Below are positions 9,066 to 18,981 of a DNA stretch of 64,000 nt, in pieces. The notes below the pieces were generated by a model that was given only the letters and a program-made list of their open reading frames with translations, was not told where the DNA came from and did no database searches. Both the position numbers and the translations under genes were made by a program. This DNA comes from Acinetobacter sp. WCHA45 (GTDB lineage Bacteria > Pseudomonadota > Gammaproteobacteria > Pseudomonadales > Moraxellaceae). The DNA is taken from assembly GCF_002165255.2 (NCBI RefSeq), contig NZ_CP028561.1, forward strand, positions 1,860,001-1,924,000. Direction: 5' to 3'. Position 1 is the stretch's first letter. Each line of letters opens with the position of its first letter.

Positions 9066-10174
9066 AATCATTTTGCTTCTATTACATCCAAACGTTTAAA
9101 AATATTGTTGCAAATAGTTCTGTATTTACCACATTGATTGCGGCTGTAATCATGTATAGTTTTTTCTATCCTACTGCTTATAAAGCTCAGTCGGCAGCAG
9201 ATATCCCAATTGTGATTGTTGACCAAGAACAAAGTATTTTAACCTCAAAAATTATTAGTCAAGCTGCTAATAGTCCACATATTCGAATCACAACAGTTAC
9301 CGATAATTTCTTGGAGGCTGAGAAGCTCGTAAAAAATCAGAAAGCTGAAGGCATTTTACTTTTACCCGAAAATCTTACCAATAGTTTGAAACGCGGCGAA
9401 ATGGGTGGAATCGGTCTTTACCTAAGTACAGCCTATTTCATTCGAACCAAAGAAGTGGGAATTGGTCTAGCGACTTCAATTGAAGCGAGTTTACAAGAAT
9501 ATTTAGAAAAATTTGGCAAAGCTTCTTCATTTCATCCTGAGATATCAATTCATCAGATTCCTCTATTTAATACATTATCTGGCTATGGCAGCTATATTTT
9601 TCCTGCTGTATCTAGTCTTATTATTCATCAAACCATATTACTCGGGCTCGCAATGTTGATTGCGAGCTATAGAGAAAAAGGTTGGGTTGCCAACCGATCA
9701 GAGTTTTTTGCGATTTTTGCTGCAATATTAACCATCGGATGTTTAGGTTGTCTCTATTTATTCGGTTTCACCTTTTGGTTATATGAATATCCGCATGGGG
9801 GTAATTTCTGGGGAATGCTATTCGCTGTTCCGATTTATGTAAGTTGTATTATTGGTTTAGCAATGCTTGTTGGCTCAATGGTGGATATGCCTGAACGAGT
9901 TGGGCATTTGATTGTGGTGACTTCAGTGCCTTTGTTTCTATTAACAGGAACAGCATGGCCACATCAAGCTATGCCTGAATGGATGCAGTGGTTTGCATGG
10001 ATATTACCCTCTACCAATGGGGTACAAATGTTTGTGCAGCTCAATCAGATGGGTGTACCCACTGCCATTGTTGTGCCAAAACTGATTTATCTTGCGACGG
10101 TAGCTGCAATCTTACTGGCACTTTCTTATTATCGGTTAGTGATGATGAAATCAATAAAAAAGGAAGCAGATTAG
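9062..10174 (+). CDS. ABC-2 type permease, second subunit
   Basis: This 370-residue protein has the same architecture as its upstream neighbour: an N-terminal helix, an extracytoplasmic domain starting IPIVIVDQEQSILTSK, and a C-terminal membrane bundle with the motif TGTAWPHQAMPEWMQW. The two permeases are clearly paralogous in layout and would form a heterodimeric pore. The operon ends right after this gene in a terminator. No nucleotide-binding subunit is encoded anywhere in the unit or next to it, which is odd for ABC-2 transporters. The ATPase may be encoded elsewhere, or the complex may work without one. Confidence 0.9.
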   Translation: MKSFCFYYIQTFKNIVANSSVFTTLIAAVIMYSFFYPTAYKAQSAADIPIVIVDQEQSILTSKIISQAANSPHIRITTVTDNFLEAEKLVKNQKAEGILLLPENLTNSLKRGEMGGIGLYLSTAYFIRTKEVGIGLATSIEASLQEYLEKFGKASSFHPEISIHQIPLFNTLSGYGSYIFPAVSSLIIHQTILLGLAMLIASYREKGWVANRSEFFAIFAAILTIGCLGCLYLFGFTFWLYEYPHGGNFWGMLFAVPIYVSCIIGLAMLVGSMVDMPERVGHLIVVTSVPLFLLTGTAWPHQAMPEWMQWFAWILPSTNGVQMFVQLNQMGVPTAIVVPKLIYLATVAAILLALSYYRLVMMKSIKKEAD

Positions 10175-10185
10175 CTTCCTTTTTT
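10156..10185. terminator. Bidirectional terminator between exporter operon and gyrA
   Basis: The inverted repeat AAAAAAGGAAGC / GCTTCCTTTTTT has a 6-nt loop that includes the permease stop codon. A- and T-runs flank both sides, so it can end both the + strand operon and gyrA. Confidence 0.85.
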
Positions 10186-10198
10186 ATGAATAAGATAT

Positions 10199-12943
10199 TT
10201 ACGCTTCTGGCGTATCATCTTTTGGTTCTGCTGCAACGTCTTCAGAAGTTACTGCTTCAGCCTCAGTCACTTCAGTTTCAGTATTTATCACTGCTTCTGT
10301 CGCTTCCAACACTTCGTCATCTTCAACAGCTTCAATTGACACCACACCTACCAGAGTTTCAGCATCGCTTAAGCGAATTAAACGAACACCCTGTGCATTA
10401 CGACCTGTGGTTGCAACCTCAGCCGCACGGGTACGCACTAGTGTGCCTCCATCAGAAATCAGCATCAGTTCCTTGCTTTCATCAATAGATACAGCACCAA
10501 CCAGCTCACCATTACGTTCGCTGGTCTTGATGGCAATCACACCTTTACCACCACGTTTCTTGGTTGGGAAGTCATCTACAGGTGTACGTTTACCATAACC
10601 GTTTGCACAAGCACACAGTACTTCACCCGTTTCAGGTACAACCACAAGTGAAACAATACGACTGACAACATTCGAATCTGATGAATCATCATTGTCATCG
10701 CTATCATCATTTTCGACTTCAGCATCCTCAGATTCAATGGTATTGCTTGCAAAACTCACACGCATACCACGCACGCCTTTTGCAGTACGCCCCATCGCGC
10801 GAACATCTGTTTCAGCAAAACGAATTGCCTTCCCTTCGTTCGAGAACAACATGATCTGCTGATTACCATCGGTAATTGCAACACCGATTAAAGTATCTTC
10901 TTCGTTCAACTCAATCGCACGTAAACCATTAGAACGAACATTGCTAAATTGTGCTAATTCAACACGTTTAACCGTACCTGATGCTGTTGCCATGAATACA
11001 TAGTGATTTTCAGGGAATTCAGTCAACGGTAAGATTGCAGTCACGGTTTCATTTGCATCCAATGGAAGCAAATTAATAATTGGACGACCTTTTGCACCAC
11101 GTGAAGCTTGCGGAACCTCAAACACTCTCAAGCGATAAACTTTACCAACATTGGTAAAACATAAAACTGTTGCATGGTTTGATGCCACAATTAAATGTTG
11201 AATAATATCATCATCTTTCATTGAAGTTGCAGACTTACCACGACCACCACGACGTTGCGCTTGATAGTCAGAAAGTGGTTGAGTTTTCGCATAACCTGTT
11301 TGAGAAACAGTCAATACCACTTGTTCTTCTGGGATCAAATCTTCACGGCAGAAATCAACGCCTGATTCAACAATTTCAGTACGACGCCCATCACCATATT
11401 GTTGCAAGATTAAAGCAAGCTCTTCACGGATCACATTCATCAATAAATTAAAATCATTGAGAATTGCTGTTAATTCAGCGATTTGACCTAAGATTTCAGA
11501 ATATTCTGCATGTAACTTGTCTTGTTCGAGACCCGTTAAACGATGCAAACGCAATTCCAGAATTGCGGCAACCTGTGTTGGAGATAAACGATAAATATCA
11601 CCTGACAAGCCAAATGGACATGAAGGATCTTCGCCTTCAATCTCATCAGGACGAACAGAAATCGCGCCTGCTTTTTCAAGTAGTGCAACCACACCACCGC
11701 CTGCCCACTCACCTACCTGTAGACGCTCACGTGCTTCAGCGGGGTTAGCAGAAGTTTTAATGGTTTCAATAATGGCATCAATATTTGCCAAGGCAACCGT
11801 TAAACCCTCTAAGATATGCCCACGCTCACGTGCTTTACGCAATTCGAACATGGTACGGCGAGTCACAACTTCTTGGCGATGACGAATAAATGCCGCAATA
11901 ATATCTTTCAGGTTCATCAACTTAGGCTGACCGTTGTCTAAGCAAACCATGTTGATGCTGAACGAGTTTTGAAGTTGGGTATGCAGGAATAAGTTATTCA
12001 CTGCAACTTCTGCATTTTCACCACGCTTCAAGTCGATCGCGATACGCATACCGTCTTTATCAGACTCATCACGCAGTTCAGAAATACCTTCAAGTTTCTT
12101 TTCTTTGACTAACTCAGCAATACGCTCAATGGTTTTTGCTTTATTAACTTGGTAAGGAATCTCAGTAAAGACAATCGTAGTACGACCCGTTTTTTGGTCT
12201 TCTTCAAAGTGATACTTACCACGAATATGTAAACGACCTTTACCCGTACGGTAAGCATCTACAATGCCTGACTTACCGTAAATAATACCGCCTGTAGGGA
12301 AATCTGGACCAGTCACATGCTCCATCAAACCTTCAATAGAAATATTCGGGTTATTGGCGTAGGCTAAACATGCATTCACGACTTCTGTCATGTTATGTGG
12401 TGCCATATTGGTCGCCATACCTACCGCAATACCTGTCGTACCATTAATCAAAAGATTTGGAATACGTGTCGGCATGACTTGAGGAATACGCTCAGAACCG
12501 TCGTAGTTATCTTCCCAATCAACAGTATCTTTTTCTAAGTCTGCTAAGATTTCATGGGTCAACTTTTGCATACGAACTTCGGTATAACGCATTGCTGCTG
12601 CGCTATCCCCATCGACCGAACCGAAGTTACCCTGACCATCAACTAACATGTAACGCAAACTGAAGTCTTGCGCCATACGAACGATTGTTTCATATACTGC
12701 GATGTCACCATGAGGGTGATATTTACCGATCACGTCCCCGACAACACGAGCAGACTTTTTGTATGCTTTGTTATAATCATTGCCCAATTCATGCATTGCA
12801 AACAACACACGACGGTGAACAGGTTTAAGACCGTCTCTCACATCTGGCAATGCACGAGATACAATTACGCTCATCGCGTAATCTAGATATGAATGCTTGA
12901 GTTCGTCCTCAATGGCAATCGGTCTAATTTCCGATACGCTCAT
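10199..12943 (-). CDS. gyrA: DNA gyrase subunit A
   Basis: The 914-residue GyrA breaks and rejoins DNA to introduce negative supercoils. The N-terminal breakage domain holds the catalytic Tyr120 (AAAMRY120TEVRM). The C-terminal wrapping domain carries the GyrA box QRRGGRG near residue 570. The quinolone-resistance region reads KYHPHGDI81AVYE85. Ile81 replaces the Ser found at the equivalent position of sensitive GyrA proteins (Ser83 in E. coli, Ser81 in A. baumannii); the codon is ATC, at 12701-12703. An acidic insert ([20 protein letters not shown]) interrupts the C-terminal beta-propeller, and a long acidic tail ends the protein. Both look like lineage features rather than errors. Confidence 0.98.
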   Translation of the reverse strand: MSVSEIRPIAIEDELKHSYLDYAMSVIVSRALPDVRDGLKPVHRRVLFAMHELGNDYNKAYKKSARVVGDVIGKYHPHGDIAVYETIVRMAQDFSLRYMLVDGQGNFGSVDGDSAAAMRYTEVRMQKLTHEILADLEKDTVDWEDNYDGSERIPQVMPTRIPNLLINGTTGIAVGMATNMAPHNMTEVVNACLAYANNPNISIEGLMEHVTGPDFPTGGIIYGKSGIVDAYRTGKGRLHIRGKYHFEEDQKTGRTTIVFTEIPYQVNKAKTIERIAELVKEKKLEGISELRDESDKDGMRIAIDLKRGENAEVAVNNLFLHTQLQNSFSINMVCLDNGQPKLMNLKDIIAAFIRHRQEVVTRRTMFELRKARERGHILEGLTVALANIDAIIETIKTSANPAEARERLQVGEWAGGGVVALLEKAGAISVRPDEIEGEDPSCPFGLSGDIYRLSPTQVAAILELRLHRLTGLEQDKLHAEYSEILGQIAELTAILNDFNLLMNVIREELALILQQYGDGRRTEIVESGVDFCREDLIPEEQVVLTVSQTGYAKTQPLSDYQAQRRGGRGKSATSMKDDDIIQHLIVASNHATVLCFTNVGKVYRLRVFEVPQASRGAKGRPIINLLPLDANETVTAILPLTEFPENHYVFMATASGTVKRVELAQFSNVRSNGLRAIELNEEDTLIGVAITDGNQQIMLFSNEGKAIRFAETDVRAMGRTAKGVRGMRVSFASNTIESEDAEVENDDSDDNDDSSDSNVVSRIVSLVVVPETGEVLCACANGYGKRTPVDDFPTKKRGGKGVIAIKTSERNGELVGAVSIDESKELMLISDGGTLVRTRAAEVATTGRNAQGVRLIRLSDAETLVGVVSIEAVEDDEVLEATEAVINTETEVTEAEAVTSEDVAAEPKDDTPEA

Positions 12944-13240
12944 GCATACTCCTTGTTTACAAGTAGATGGCTCTACTTGTTTTTATGTATTCAATCTTGC
13001 AAAAAATTAGTTCAGAAAATTGAACTAAAATTAAAAAATATAGCGAAAAATTATAGCATAAATGACAGGTTAACTGGGAGTTTGCTAATCTGAAAATAGC
13101 ATTTTTTTACAATAAAAAATTTATTAGAATTAATAAGTTAAAAATCTAGTTTTCCATTTTTTAGTGAATAGAATAAAAGATTACTTTTTAATCAAAATAA
13201 AGGCATTTTTAATAAAATATTCAATCCAGTTTTTTTAAAA
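12944..13240. other. gyrA upstream region
   Basis: This AT-rich stretch of about 300 bp precedes gyrA on the reverse strand and must contain its promoter. A 66-codon open frame overlaps the gyrA start on the opposite strand, but it has no ribosome-binding site or protein character. No hairpin or recognised operator was found. Confidence 0.4.
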
Positions 13241-13771
13241 TCAGCGGTATAAATAGGCACATTCTCTTTGAAAGAAAATTAAGTCTAGCTCCAAGGACTT
13301 TGCTGTTAGCTCAAAGATCATGCTGTGCATTTGACCTCGATGATGCGTTTGATGGTTAAATAGGTGTGCCAATATTTCAATCAAAGGCTCAATATAAATT
13401 TGACCTCGACGGACATAACTAATGGTTTGATGGAATGAAACTTCATCATGTTCATGAATAAAATTTATCAGACTTTGATCATGTTCAATTCAAGCATTCT
13501 CTAATTGGGCGAGTTGATTATAAAGAATTTCATCCAAAGTATACGTTGATGCAACAACACCTTTGATACGCTCAAACCAAAGTATCTCTCCTACCAACAC
13601 ATGATTTGCCGTTCGCATAAGGGATTTAAAATAAACTTTACAATCTTGATTTAATTGCTCCTCTGTTAAGCCGATGAGCGTAGAAAATAACTTTTGATTT
13701 GCCCACTGATTATAATGAGCCAGCATCAGAAAATAGGTCTTAAAAGTACAATTCATCGGCAATGCTCTCAT
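13241..13771 (-). pseudogene. DinB-family protein interrupted by an in-frame TGA
   Basis: The frame from ATG 13771 encodes 93 residues (ending YNQLAQLENA), then meets TGA at 13490-13492. The same frame stays open for 82 more codons to a second stop at 13241-13243. The continuation contains ILAHLFNHQTHHRGQM, the C-terminal metal-binding His motif of DinB/YfiT four-helix proteins. The N-terminal piece supplies LAHYNQWANQKLF and ANHVLVGEILWFERI, the other family motifs. Joined, the product would be about 175 residues, the usual length. One base change can explain the stop (for example from CGA or TGG). The truncated product would lack the third metal ligand, so it is probably inactive unless the stop is read through. 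Confidence 0.85.
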
Positions 13772-13797
13772 TTATTTATTCTTATTTTTAACATAAA

Positions 13798-13820
13798 AAA
13801 ACGCCCCTTTCGGAGCGTTT
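13798..13820 (-). terminator. Terminator downstream of etfA
   Basis: The hairpin AAACGC-C-CC / GG-A-GCGTTT has a TTTC loop and is followed on the reverse strand by a T-run (AAAAAA on the + strand at its left). It lies directly after etfA. Confidence 0.8.
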
Positions 13821-13838
13821 CAAACTTAATTCAGAGAA

Positions 13839-14771
13839 TTAAAGTTTAGATACCAATTCTGGTACAACAGTGTTCAAATCGCCCACTAACCAGTAGTCAG
13901 CAACGCTGTTGATTGGCGCTTCTTCGTCTTTGTTGATTGCAACAATAACTTTAGAATCTTTCATACCCGCTAAGTGCTGAATCGCACCAGAGATACCGAT
14001 TGCCAAGTAAAGATCTGGCGCAACGATTTTACCAGTTTGACCAACTTGGAAGTCGTTTGGTACGAAACCAGCATCTACCGCAGCACGTGAAGCACCTTGA
14101 GCAGCACCAAGCTTATCAGCTAATGGGTCAAGTACTTTATGGTAGTTCTCACCAGAACCTACACCACGACCACCAGAAACAACGATACGCGCAGCAGTTA
14201 ATTCTGGACGATCAAGTTTCACGATTTCTTCGCTTACAAACTTAGAAATACCAGCATCTTTCGCTTCAGCAACAGCTTCAACTGCAGCAGAACCGCCTTC
14301 AGCAGCTGCAGCATCAAATGCTGTACCACGAACTGTACCAACGATGATTGCTTCGTCAGATTGAACAGTTGCGATTGCGTTACCTGCATAGATAGGACGC
14401 TTGAAAGTATTTGCAGATTCTACAGAAATGATATCTGAGATCATGCTTACATCAAGAAGTGCAGCAACACGTGGAAGAATGTTCTTACCCGTTGTTGTAG
14501 ATGCAGCTAATACGTATTTGTAACCTTTCGCTAAATCCGCAACTAGGCCAGCAACGTTTTCAGCCAATTGGTTCGCATAAGCAGCATTGTCAGCAAGTAA
14601 TACTTTGCTCACACCAGCAACTTTAGCAGCAGCATCAGCAACTGCTTGAGCGCCAGAACCAGCTACTAATACAGTAATATCACCACCGATTTTTTGAGCT
14701 GCCGCAACAACGTTTAAAGTTGCACCGTTAAGTGACTGGTTGTTGTGATCAGCGATAACTAAAATACTCAT
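13839..14771 (-). CDS. etfA: Electron transfer flavoprotein subunit alpha
   Basis: The 310-residue EtfA binds FAD and, with EtfB, carries electrons from acyl-CoA and other dehydrogenases to ETF:quinone oxidoreductase. The C-terminal FAD domain is well conserved: VVSGGRGVGSGENY, then LGAAQGASRAAVDAGF, QVGQTGKIVAPDLYLAIGIS, and INKDEEAPI. The N-terminal domain has the typical alanine-rich Rossmann-like fold. It follows etfB by 17 bp on the same strand and ends in its own terminator, so the two form a simple operon. Confidence 0.97.
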   Translation of the reverse strand: MSILVIADHNNQSLNGATLNVVAAAQKIGGDITVLVAGSGAQAVADAAAKVAGVSKVLLADNAAYANQLAENVAGLVADLAKGYKYVLAASTTTGKNILPRVAALLDVSMISDIISVESANTFKRPIYAGNAIATVQSDEAIIVGTVRGTAFDAAAAEGGSAAVEAVAEAKDAGISKFVSEEIVKLDRPELTAARIVVSGGRGVGSGENYHKVLDPLADKLGAAQGASRAAVDAGFVPNDFQVGQTGKIVAPDLYLAIGISGAIQHLAGMKDSKVIVAINKDEEAPINSVADYWLVGDLNTVVPELVSKL

Positions 14772-14788
14772 GATTTTATCCTTCTGTA

Positions 14789-15538
14789 TTAGATCACTTT
14801 CGCTTCATTTTTCAATTTTTCAACAAGTTCGTCTACAGACTTAACTTGTACGCCAGCTTTACGTTCAGCAGGTGCTTCAACTTTAACTGTTTTAAGTTTA
14901 GTACCAGTTGCAACGCCGTAGTCAGCAGGAGACTTAGTATCAAGCGGTTTTTTACGCGCTTTCATGATGTTTGGAAGAGCAGCATAACGTGGCTCATTCA
15001 AACGTAAGTCAGTTGTGATGATTGCTGGAAGACCAAGCTCAACAGTTTGTAAACCGCCATCAACTTCACGAGTAACTTGTACTTTACCGCCGTCAACTTT
15101 AACTTCAGATGCAAAAGTACCTTGACCAGCACCAAGTAAAGCACCAAGCATTTGACCTACTTGGTTAGAGTCATCATCAATTGCTTGTTTACCAAGAAGA
15201 ATTAGTTCTGGTTTTTCAGCATCAACAACGCCTTTTAAAATTTTAGCAACTTCTAAAGCGCCAATTTCATCAGTAGTTTCAACTAAGATACCACGGTCAG
15301 CACCTAAAGCCATTGCAGAACGAATTTGTTCTTGCGCGTCTTTAGAACCCACTGAAACAACAACGATTTCTGAAATCGTTCCTTTTTCTTTTAAGCGAAC
15401 CGCTTCTTCGACTGCGATTTCACAGAATGGGTTAATTGACATCTTAACGTTAGTAAGGTCAACCCCAGTATTGTCCGGCTTAACACGAACTTTAACGTTG
15501 GCATCAACCACACGTTTTACAGCGACAAGAGCCTTCAT
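14789..15538 (-). CDS. etfB: Electron transfer flavoprotein subunit beta
   Basis: The 249-residue EtfB is the partner of EtfA and binds the structural AMP. It starts [19 protein letters not shown] and contains [18 protein letters not shown], the ETF-beta signature region, plus the nucleotide-binding loop [17 protein letters not shown]. The frame extends eight codons upstream, but ATG 15538 is preceded by a GAGGA ribosome-binding site six bases away and gives the normal N-terminus. It is the first gene of etfBA, with a long AT-rich leader upstream. Confidence 0.97.
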   Translation of the reverse strand: MKALVAVKRVVDANVKVRVKPDNTGVDLTNVKMSINPFCEIAVEEAVRLKEKGTISEIVVVSVGSKDAQEQIRSAMALGADRGILVETTDEIGALEVAKILKGVVDAEKPELILLGKQAIDDDSNQVGQMLGALLGAGQGTFASEVKVDGGKVQVTREVDGGLQTVELGLPAIITTDLRLNEPRYAALPNIMKARKKPLDTKSPADYGVATGTKLKTVKVEAPAERKAGVQVKSVDELVEKLKNEAKVI

Positions 15539-16009
15539 GTAATCCTCGGCTGTTCTAAGCAAGTAAATGTAGTGAAGAGCATTCTAACTCTTCGATCGAA
15601 ACTTTTTAGGTGCCCTATCTTGCAATGTATTTGGCATTTCGGTCAAGTCACAATTTTCGCTATGACTGTAAAAAAGATGAAATGCTCAGTTCACTAATTT
15701 TGGCAGGTTATTCAGCATATAAATATTATTATACTTTCAGCACTTATATTAGAGTTTGATTTAGCTAATATTTTATATAATTCAACCACCTAAAATGGTT
15801 ATATAAAAACACGTACAAAAGATCTGTAACCGATCATTTCTGATAAATCTTAATCCAATTTACATTTTGCAAAAACTTGGCAATAAAGTAAGAATGTTTG
15901 TTCAATAAATTGCGAATACAAATAAAAAAACAGTCGGTTATTAAACATTCAAGTTTGCAACATCATGTATTGTTTATGATCTAATTTTACTCAAAAAAGA
16001 ATACCGCAA
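15539..16009. other. Intergenic region upstream of etfB
   Basis: These 471 bp of AT-rich DNA lie between the end of the HD-domain gene and etfB, both on the reverse strand. The region should carry the etfB promoter. I found no ORF, strong hairpin or repeat, and no clear terminator for the HD-domain gene. Confidence 0.45.
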
Positions 16010-16591
16010 TTACCATTTAAACATTGGTAATGGACTCCATGGCTTATGCAAAAAACGTTTAAACCCAAGAAACATCAAATTCTTATGAAAACCACAATTC
16101 GGATATTGTTGCGTTAAATATTTAAAAGTTTGAAAGGGAATATTTGAACGTAATAATCCTAATGAAAAATCGGCATAATCAGCCTTTCTAAAATGCTCAA
16201 CTAAAGGATATTGATCACATTCGGTAGTTGTTAGCTTGTGATGCTCCGTAATCATTAAAGTTAGTTCATTTTGCCAATCAGATAGTTGATTGATTTCAAG
16301 ATATTGCCTCATCTGCTGCACAGAGGGTTGAATGTAATCAATCGTTTTTGCTGTCCAAATACCAATATCATGAAAGGCAACAGCAATTGCAATTTTATCA
16401 CGGGTTTGTTGGCACTCATCTTGGGCTAGGATTAAACAACAAACAGCCACACGCTTACAATGATTCAAATAACCTTGATAGTCTGCACCTATTATTGTTT
16501 GATATTGAAATAAAATCTTCTCAATATAATTCGCACACTGAATAAATACTTCATTATCCAACGATAAAGCTGTTTCTTGTTGTTCACTCAT
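16010..16591 (-). CDS. HD-domain protein (predicted phosphohydrolase)
   Basis: The 193-residue soluble protein has HD-domain metal-ligand spacing: the early HCKRVAVCCLILA stretch, the central VAFHDIGIWT motif carrying the His-Asp pair, and a later ITEHHKL. HD proteins hydrolyse phosphomonoesters or phosphodiesters of nucleotides; the substrate here is unknown. ATG 16591 is chosen because it overlaps the xerC stop by 8 bp (ATGAGTGA), a typical translational coupling. A longer in-frame version would reach further back into xerC. Confidence 0.85.
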   Translation of the reverse strand: MSEQQETALSLDNEVFIQCANYIEKILFQYQTIIGADYQGYLNHCKRVAVCCLILAQDECQQTRDKIAIAVAFHDIGIWTAKTIDYIQPSVQQMRQYLEINQLSDWQNELTLMITEHHKLTTTECDQYPLVEHFRKADYADFSLGLLRSNIPFQTFKYLTQQYPNCGFHKNLMFLGFKRFLHKPWSPLPMFKW

Positions 16592-17513
16592 TTTTTTGTG
16601 CTCGCGGATGGGCTTGATCATAGACTTTTGCTAATTGATCAAAATCAACATGGGTATAAATTTGGGTCGTTGATAAATTACTGTGTCCTAACATCTCCTG
16701 AACTGAGCGTAAATCACCGCTTGCTGAAAGCATATGGCTGGCAAAACAATGGCGTAATAAATGCGGATGTACATCGACATTAACACCTGCTCTTTGTGCT
16801 TGCAATTTAACGCGATTTTCAATTTGACGAGGTTGTAATGTATTTCCTCGTTGTGAGATGAAAACTGCTGATTCGGCAGTAAAATTTCCTTGCCAAATTC
16901 GGTAAACTTTAAGCCATTCAATCAAGCCTTGTTTTGCCTTGCTTCCAAACGGCACAACTCTCGTTTTATTGCCTTTACCCGTTATACGCAACAATTGTCG
17001 ATTAAAATCAATATCCTTAATCTTTAACCCTTGTAATTCGGCTAAGCGCAATCCACTGGAATAAAGAAGTTCAAGCATTGCTTTATCACGTAGCCATAAT
17101 TGTTGTTCGATCGGCTTCTCGGGCGCTGCCTGATCTAGAATCTGATTCACTGTTTCAATATCAATCATCCCCGGCAAAGGACGCGGCTGGCGCTTTAATC
17201 GAAAGTCTTCAGATGGATTTTGTTGTAAATACTGACCTTGCTCAGCCCACTTCATAAACTGACGAATTGATGTTAAATGGCGTTGCAGACTACTCGAACT
17301 CAATTGATCTTGCTCAACTCGTGCAGCCAAGTATTCTCTTAAATCAGATGCTTCGACATCTTCCAATCGTAGCTTTTTGTATTCACAAAAATTTAAAAAA
17401 TCGGTTAAATCACGTTGATATGCTGCAATCGTATGTTCCGATTGATTTTGAATAATGCGTTCTTTTAACCACATGGAAAGAAGTTTTATAGGAGTTTCCA
17501 AATTTCTCTCCAT
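16584..17513 (-). CDS. xerC: Site-specific tyrosine recombinase XerC
   Basis: XerC acts with XerD at dif to resolve chromosome dimers before division. The 309-residue protein has an N-terminal SAM-like core-binding domain (about 10-95) and a C-terminal catalytic domain. All catalytic residues are present: Arg156 (SSGLR156), Lys180 (ITGK180), His251 and Arg254 (HPH251LLR254), His277 (LGH277SNL) and Tyr286 (IY286THVD). XerC rather than XerD is favoured by the neighbourhood, since dapF lies about 1.5 kb away on the same strand as in E. coli. The HD-domain gene overlaps its 3' end. Confidence 0.92.
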   Translation of the reverse strand: MERNLETPIKLLSMWLKERIIQNQSEHTIAAYQRDLTDFLNFCEYKKLRLEDVEASDLREYLAARVEQDQLSSSSLQRHLTSIRQFMKWAEQGQYLQQNPSEDFRLKRQPRPLPGMIDIETVNQILDQAAPEKPIEQQLWLRDKAMLELLYSSGLRLAELQGLKIKDIDFNRQLLRITGKGNKTRVVPFGSKAKQGLIEWLKVYRIWQGNFTAESAVFISQRGNTLQPRQIENRVKLQAQRAGVNVDVHPHLLRHCFASHMLSASGDLRSVQEMLGHSNLSTTQIYTHVDFDQLAKVYDQAHPRAQKNE

Positions 17514-17634
17514 CTTGGAATATCGACCAACTTGTATTTTAACAAATTTTCTTCTGATTTATCTTTAAACAAATCTCGAAGTATATATAGCTGTGTAATA
17601 CCATATATTTCAAGTTTTTTGTAGCGCCATCACC

Positions 17635-18249
17635 ATGTCAATGTTGCTTATCCCCTATCTCATTGCAATCTCAATTCTTACGATTACTCCTGGTCTAGAT
17701 ACAACACTCATCATCCGTACCGCAACACTTGAAGGTAAAATGAAAGCATTTCAAGCAGCTTTAGGAATTAATCTAGGTTGTATTGTGTGGGGAGTGATCG
17801 TGGCCTGTGGCTTAGGTGCATTGTTGATGACTTCGGATCTTGCTTTTAATGCTTTGAAATGGATAGGGGCAATTTACCTGACATGGTTAGGACTCAATCT
17901 CCTTTTAAAACCTCGTAGCCAACTTGCGAGTTTAAATAGTTCAGCAGTGACAAGGCAAAATTGGTTTATGAAAGGTTTTTGGGGAAATTTACTCAATCCC
18001 AAAGTCGGTATTTTCTATATTTCCTTTTTGCCACAGTTTATTCCACAGTCTGCATCTCCAGTAATTTGGACCATGAGTCTTGTGATGATACATGTCGTAA
18101 TCGGATTGATCTGGTCAATTTTTCTAATTGCTGCGATGCAGTCCATTTCCGCTTATTTAAAGCAACCTAAATTTATTCGATATATGGATCGCGTCACAGG
18201 AAGTATTTTTATCTTGTTTGCACTGAAACTAGCATTGAGTAAGCGATAA
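17635..18249 (+). CDS. LysE/RhtB-family amino-acid exporter
   Basis: The 204-residue membrane protein has six hydrophobic segments. The LysE signature lies at the N-terminus: ITPGLDTTLIIRTA in the first loop, then an alanine/glycine-rich second helix starting LGINLGCIVWG. The segment FWGNLLNPKVGIFYISFLPQFI is the conserved NPK motif region. Members export lysine, threonine, homoserine or related molecules; the substrate is not evident. It is transcribed alone on the + strand, inserted between xerC and the lysA-dapF unit, which may be coincidence. Confidence 0.92.
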   Translation: MSMLLIPYLIAISILTITPGLDTTLIIRTATLEGKMKAFQAALGINLGCIVWGVIVACGLGALLMTSDLAFNALKWIGAIYLTWLGLNLLLKPRSQLASLNSSAVTRQNWFMKGFWGNLLNPKVGIFYISFLPQFIPQSASPVIWTMSLVMIHVVIGLIWSIFLIAAMQSISAYLKQPKFIRYMDRVTGSIFILFALKLALSKR

Positions 18250-18257
18250 GTCATAAA

Positions 18258-18289
18258 AAAAAGCGTGCTGGTATCACAGCACGCTTTTT
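18258..18289. terminator. Bidirectional terminator
   Basis: A 13-bp perfect stem (AAAAAGCGTGCTG / CAGCACGCTTTTT) has a GTATCA loop. It lies between the LysE gene and the convergent hydrolase gene and can terminate both. Confidence 0.9.
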
Positions 18290-18307
18290 ATACGTTTTAA
18301 TCATGGT

Positions 18308-18910
18308 CTAAATCATTTTTAAATAGGCATTTATTTGTATTGCCACTTCATCTGCATCCTGCTTTGCCAGCCCATGATCACCACCCTCGACAATATAAAG
18401 TTTTGATTTTTTAAGTATCTGATTTAAATATTGCCCAACTTCGATTGGGCTAACTGAATCTTGATCGCCCCAAATGAGTAATGTTTCTACCTCTATCGTA
18501 GATAGAAATTCCTCATAATCGACCTTTGTCGTCACAAACCAATCAGGGGATTCCAAATATTCCTGTCGATAAAGCTGACGCCAATCTTGCACCTGAAATC
18601 GATCTAAATTGATTCCACCTGAAGTTGCAATCAATACAAGACCTTTAACCAAATCAGTTTTCTGTAAGGCCGCAGCAATTGCAAAAATCCCACCCATGGA
18701 TTGAGCGATGAGAATAGAAGGTTGCTCAATCTGTGCAACGACATAATTGCTCAGATCATCAAAATTGTTAATCTCTGGATCAGTTGCCACACCATGAAAG
18801 CCTGGATAATGAATTATTTGTTTGGTGTAGGCTTCTGGAAGTTTGGCAACTAAAGGATTCCAAAATTGAGTATTTCCAGACGCACCTGCAAGAAAAACTA
18901 AATGATTCAT
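18308..18910 (-). CDS. Alpha/beta hydrolase
   Basis: The 200-residue cytoplasmic protein has a compact alpha/beta-hydrolase fold. The oxyanion region is LAGASGNTQFW, the nucleophile elbow is AQSMGG with Ser as nucleophile, the acid is in WGDQDSVSP and the catalytic His in GGDHGL. The substrate is unknown. It has a good ribosome-binding site (AAGGA, seven bases before ATG 18910). It lies 71 bp downstream of dapF on the same strand and may be the last gene of the lptM-lysA-dapF unit. Confidence 0.88.
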   Translation of the reverse strand: MNHLVFLAGASGNTQFWNPLVAKLPEAYTKQIIHYPGFHGVATDPEINNFDDLSNYVVAQIEQPSILIAQSMGGIFAIAAALQKTDLVKGLVLIATSGGINLDRFQVQDWRQLYRQEYLESPDWFVTTKVDYEEFLSTIEVETLLIWGDQDSVSPIEVGQYLNQILKKSKLYIVEGGDHGLAKQDADEVAIQINAYLKMI

Positions 18911-18981
18911 TGTTATCCTTTGAAATTATAATTTTCTCTTCATGTAGACACTCCATTTAGGAATGTCTACTGATTCCAAGA

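Noticed and set aside
9979-10488. 169-codon forward frame across the end of the permease gene and gyrA
   Set aside because: It overlaps the second permease in another frame, crosses the terminator and runs antisense into gyrA; the Leu/Gln-rich product reflects the acidic GyrA tail read backwards.
10670-10740. Frame error in gyrA from the aspartate-rich insert
   Set aside because: The reading frame is intact on both sides and the GyrA C-terminal repeats continue normally, so the insert is genuine.
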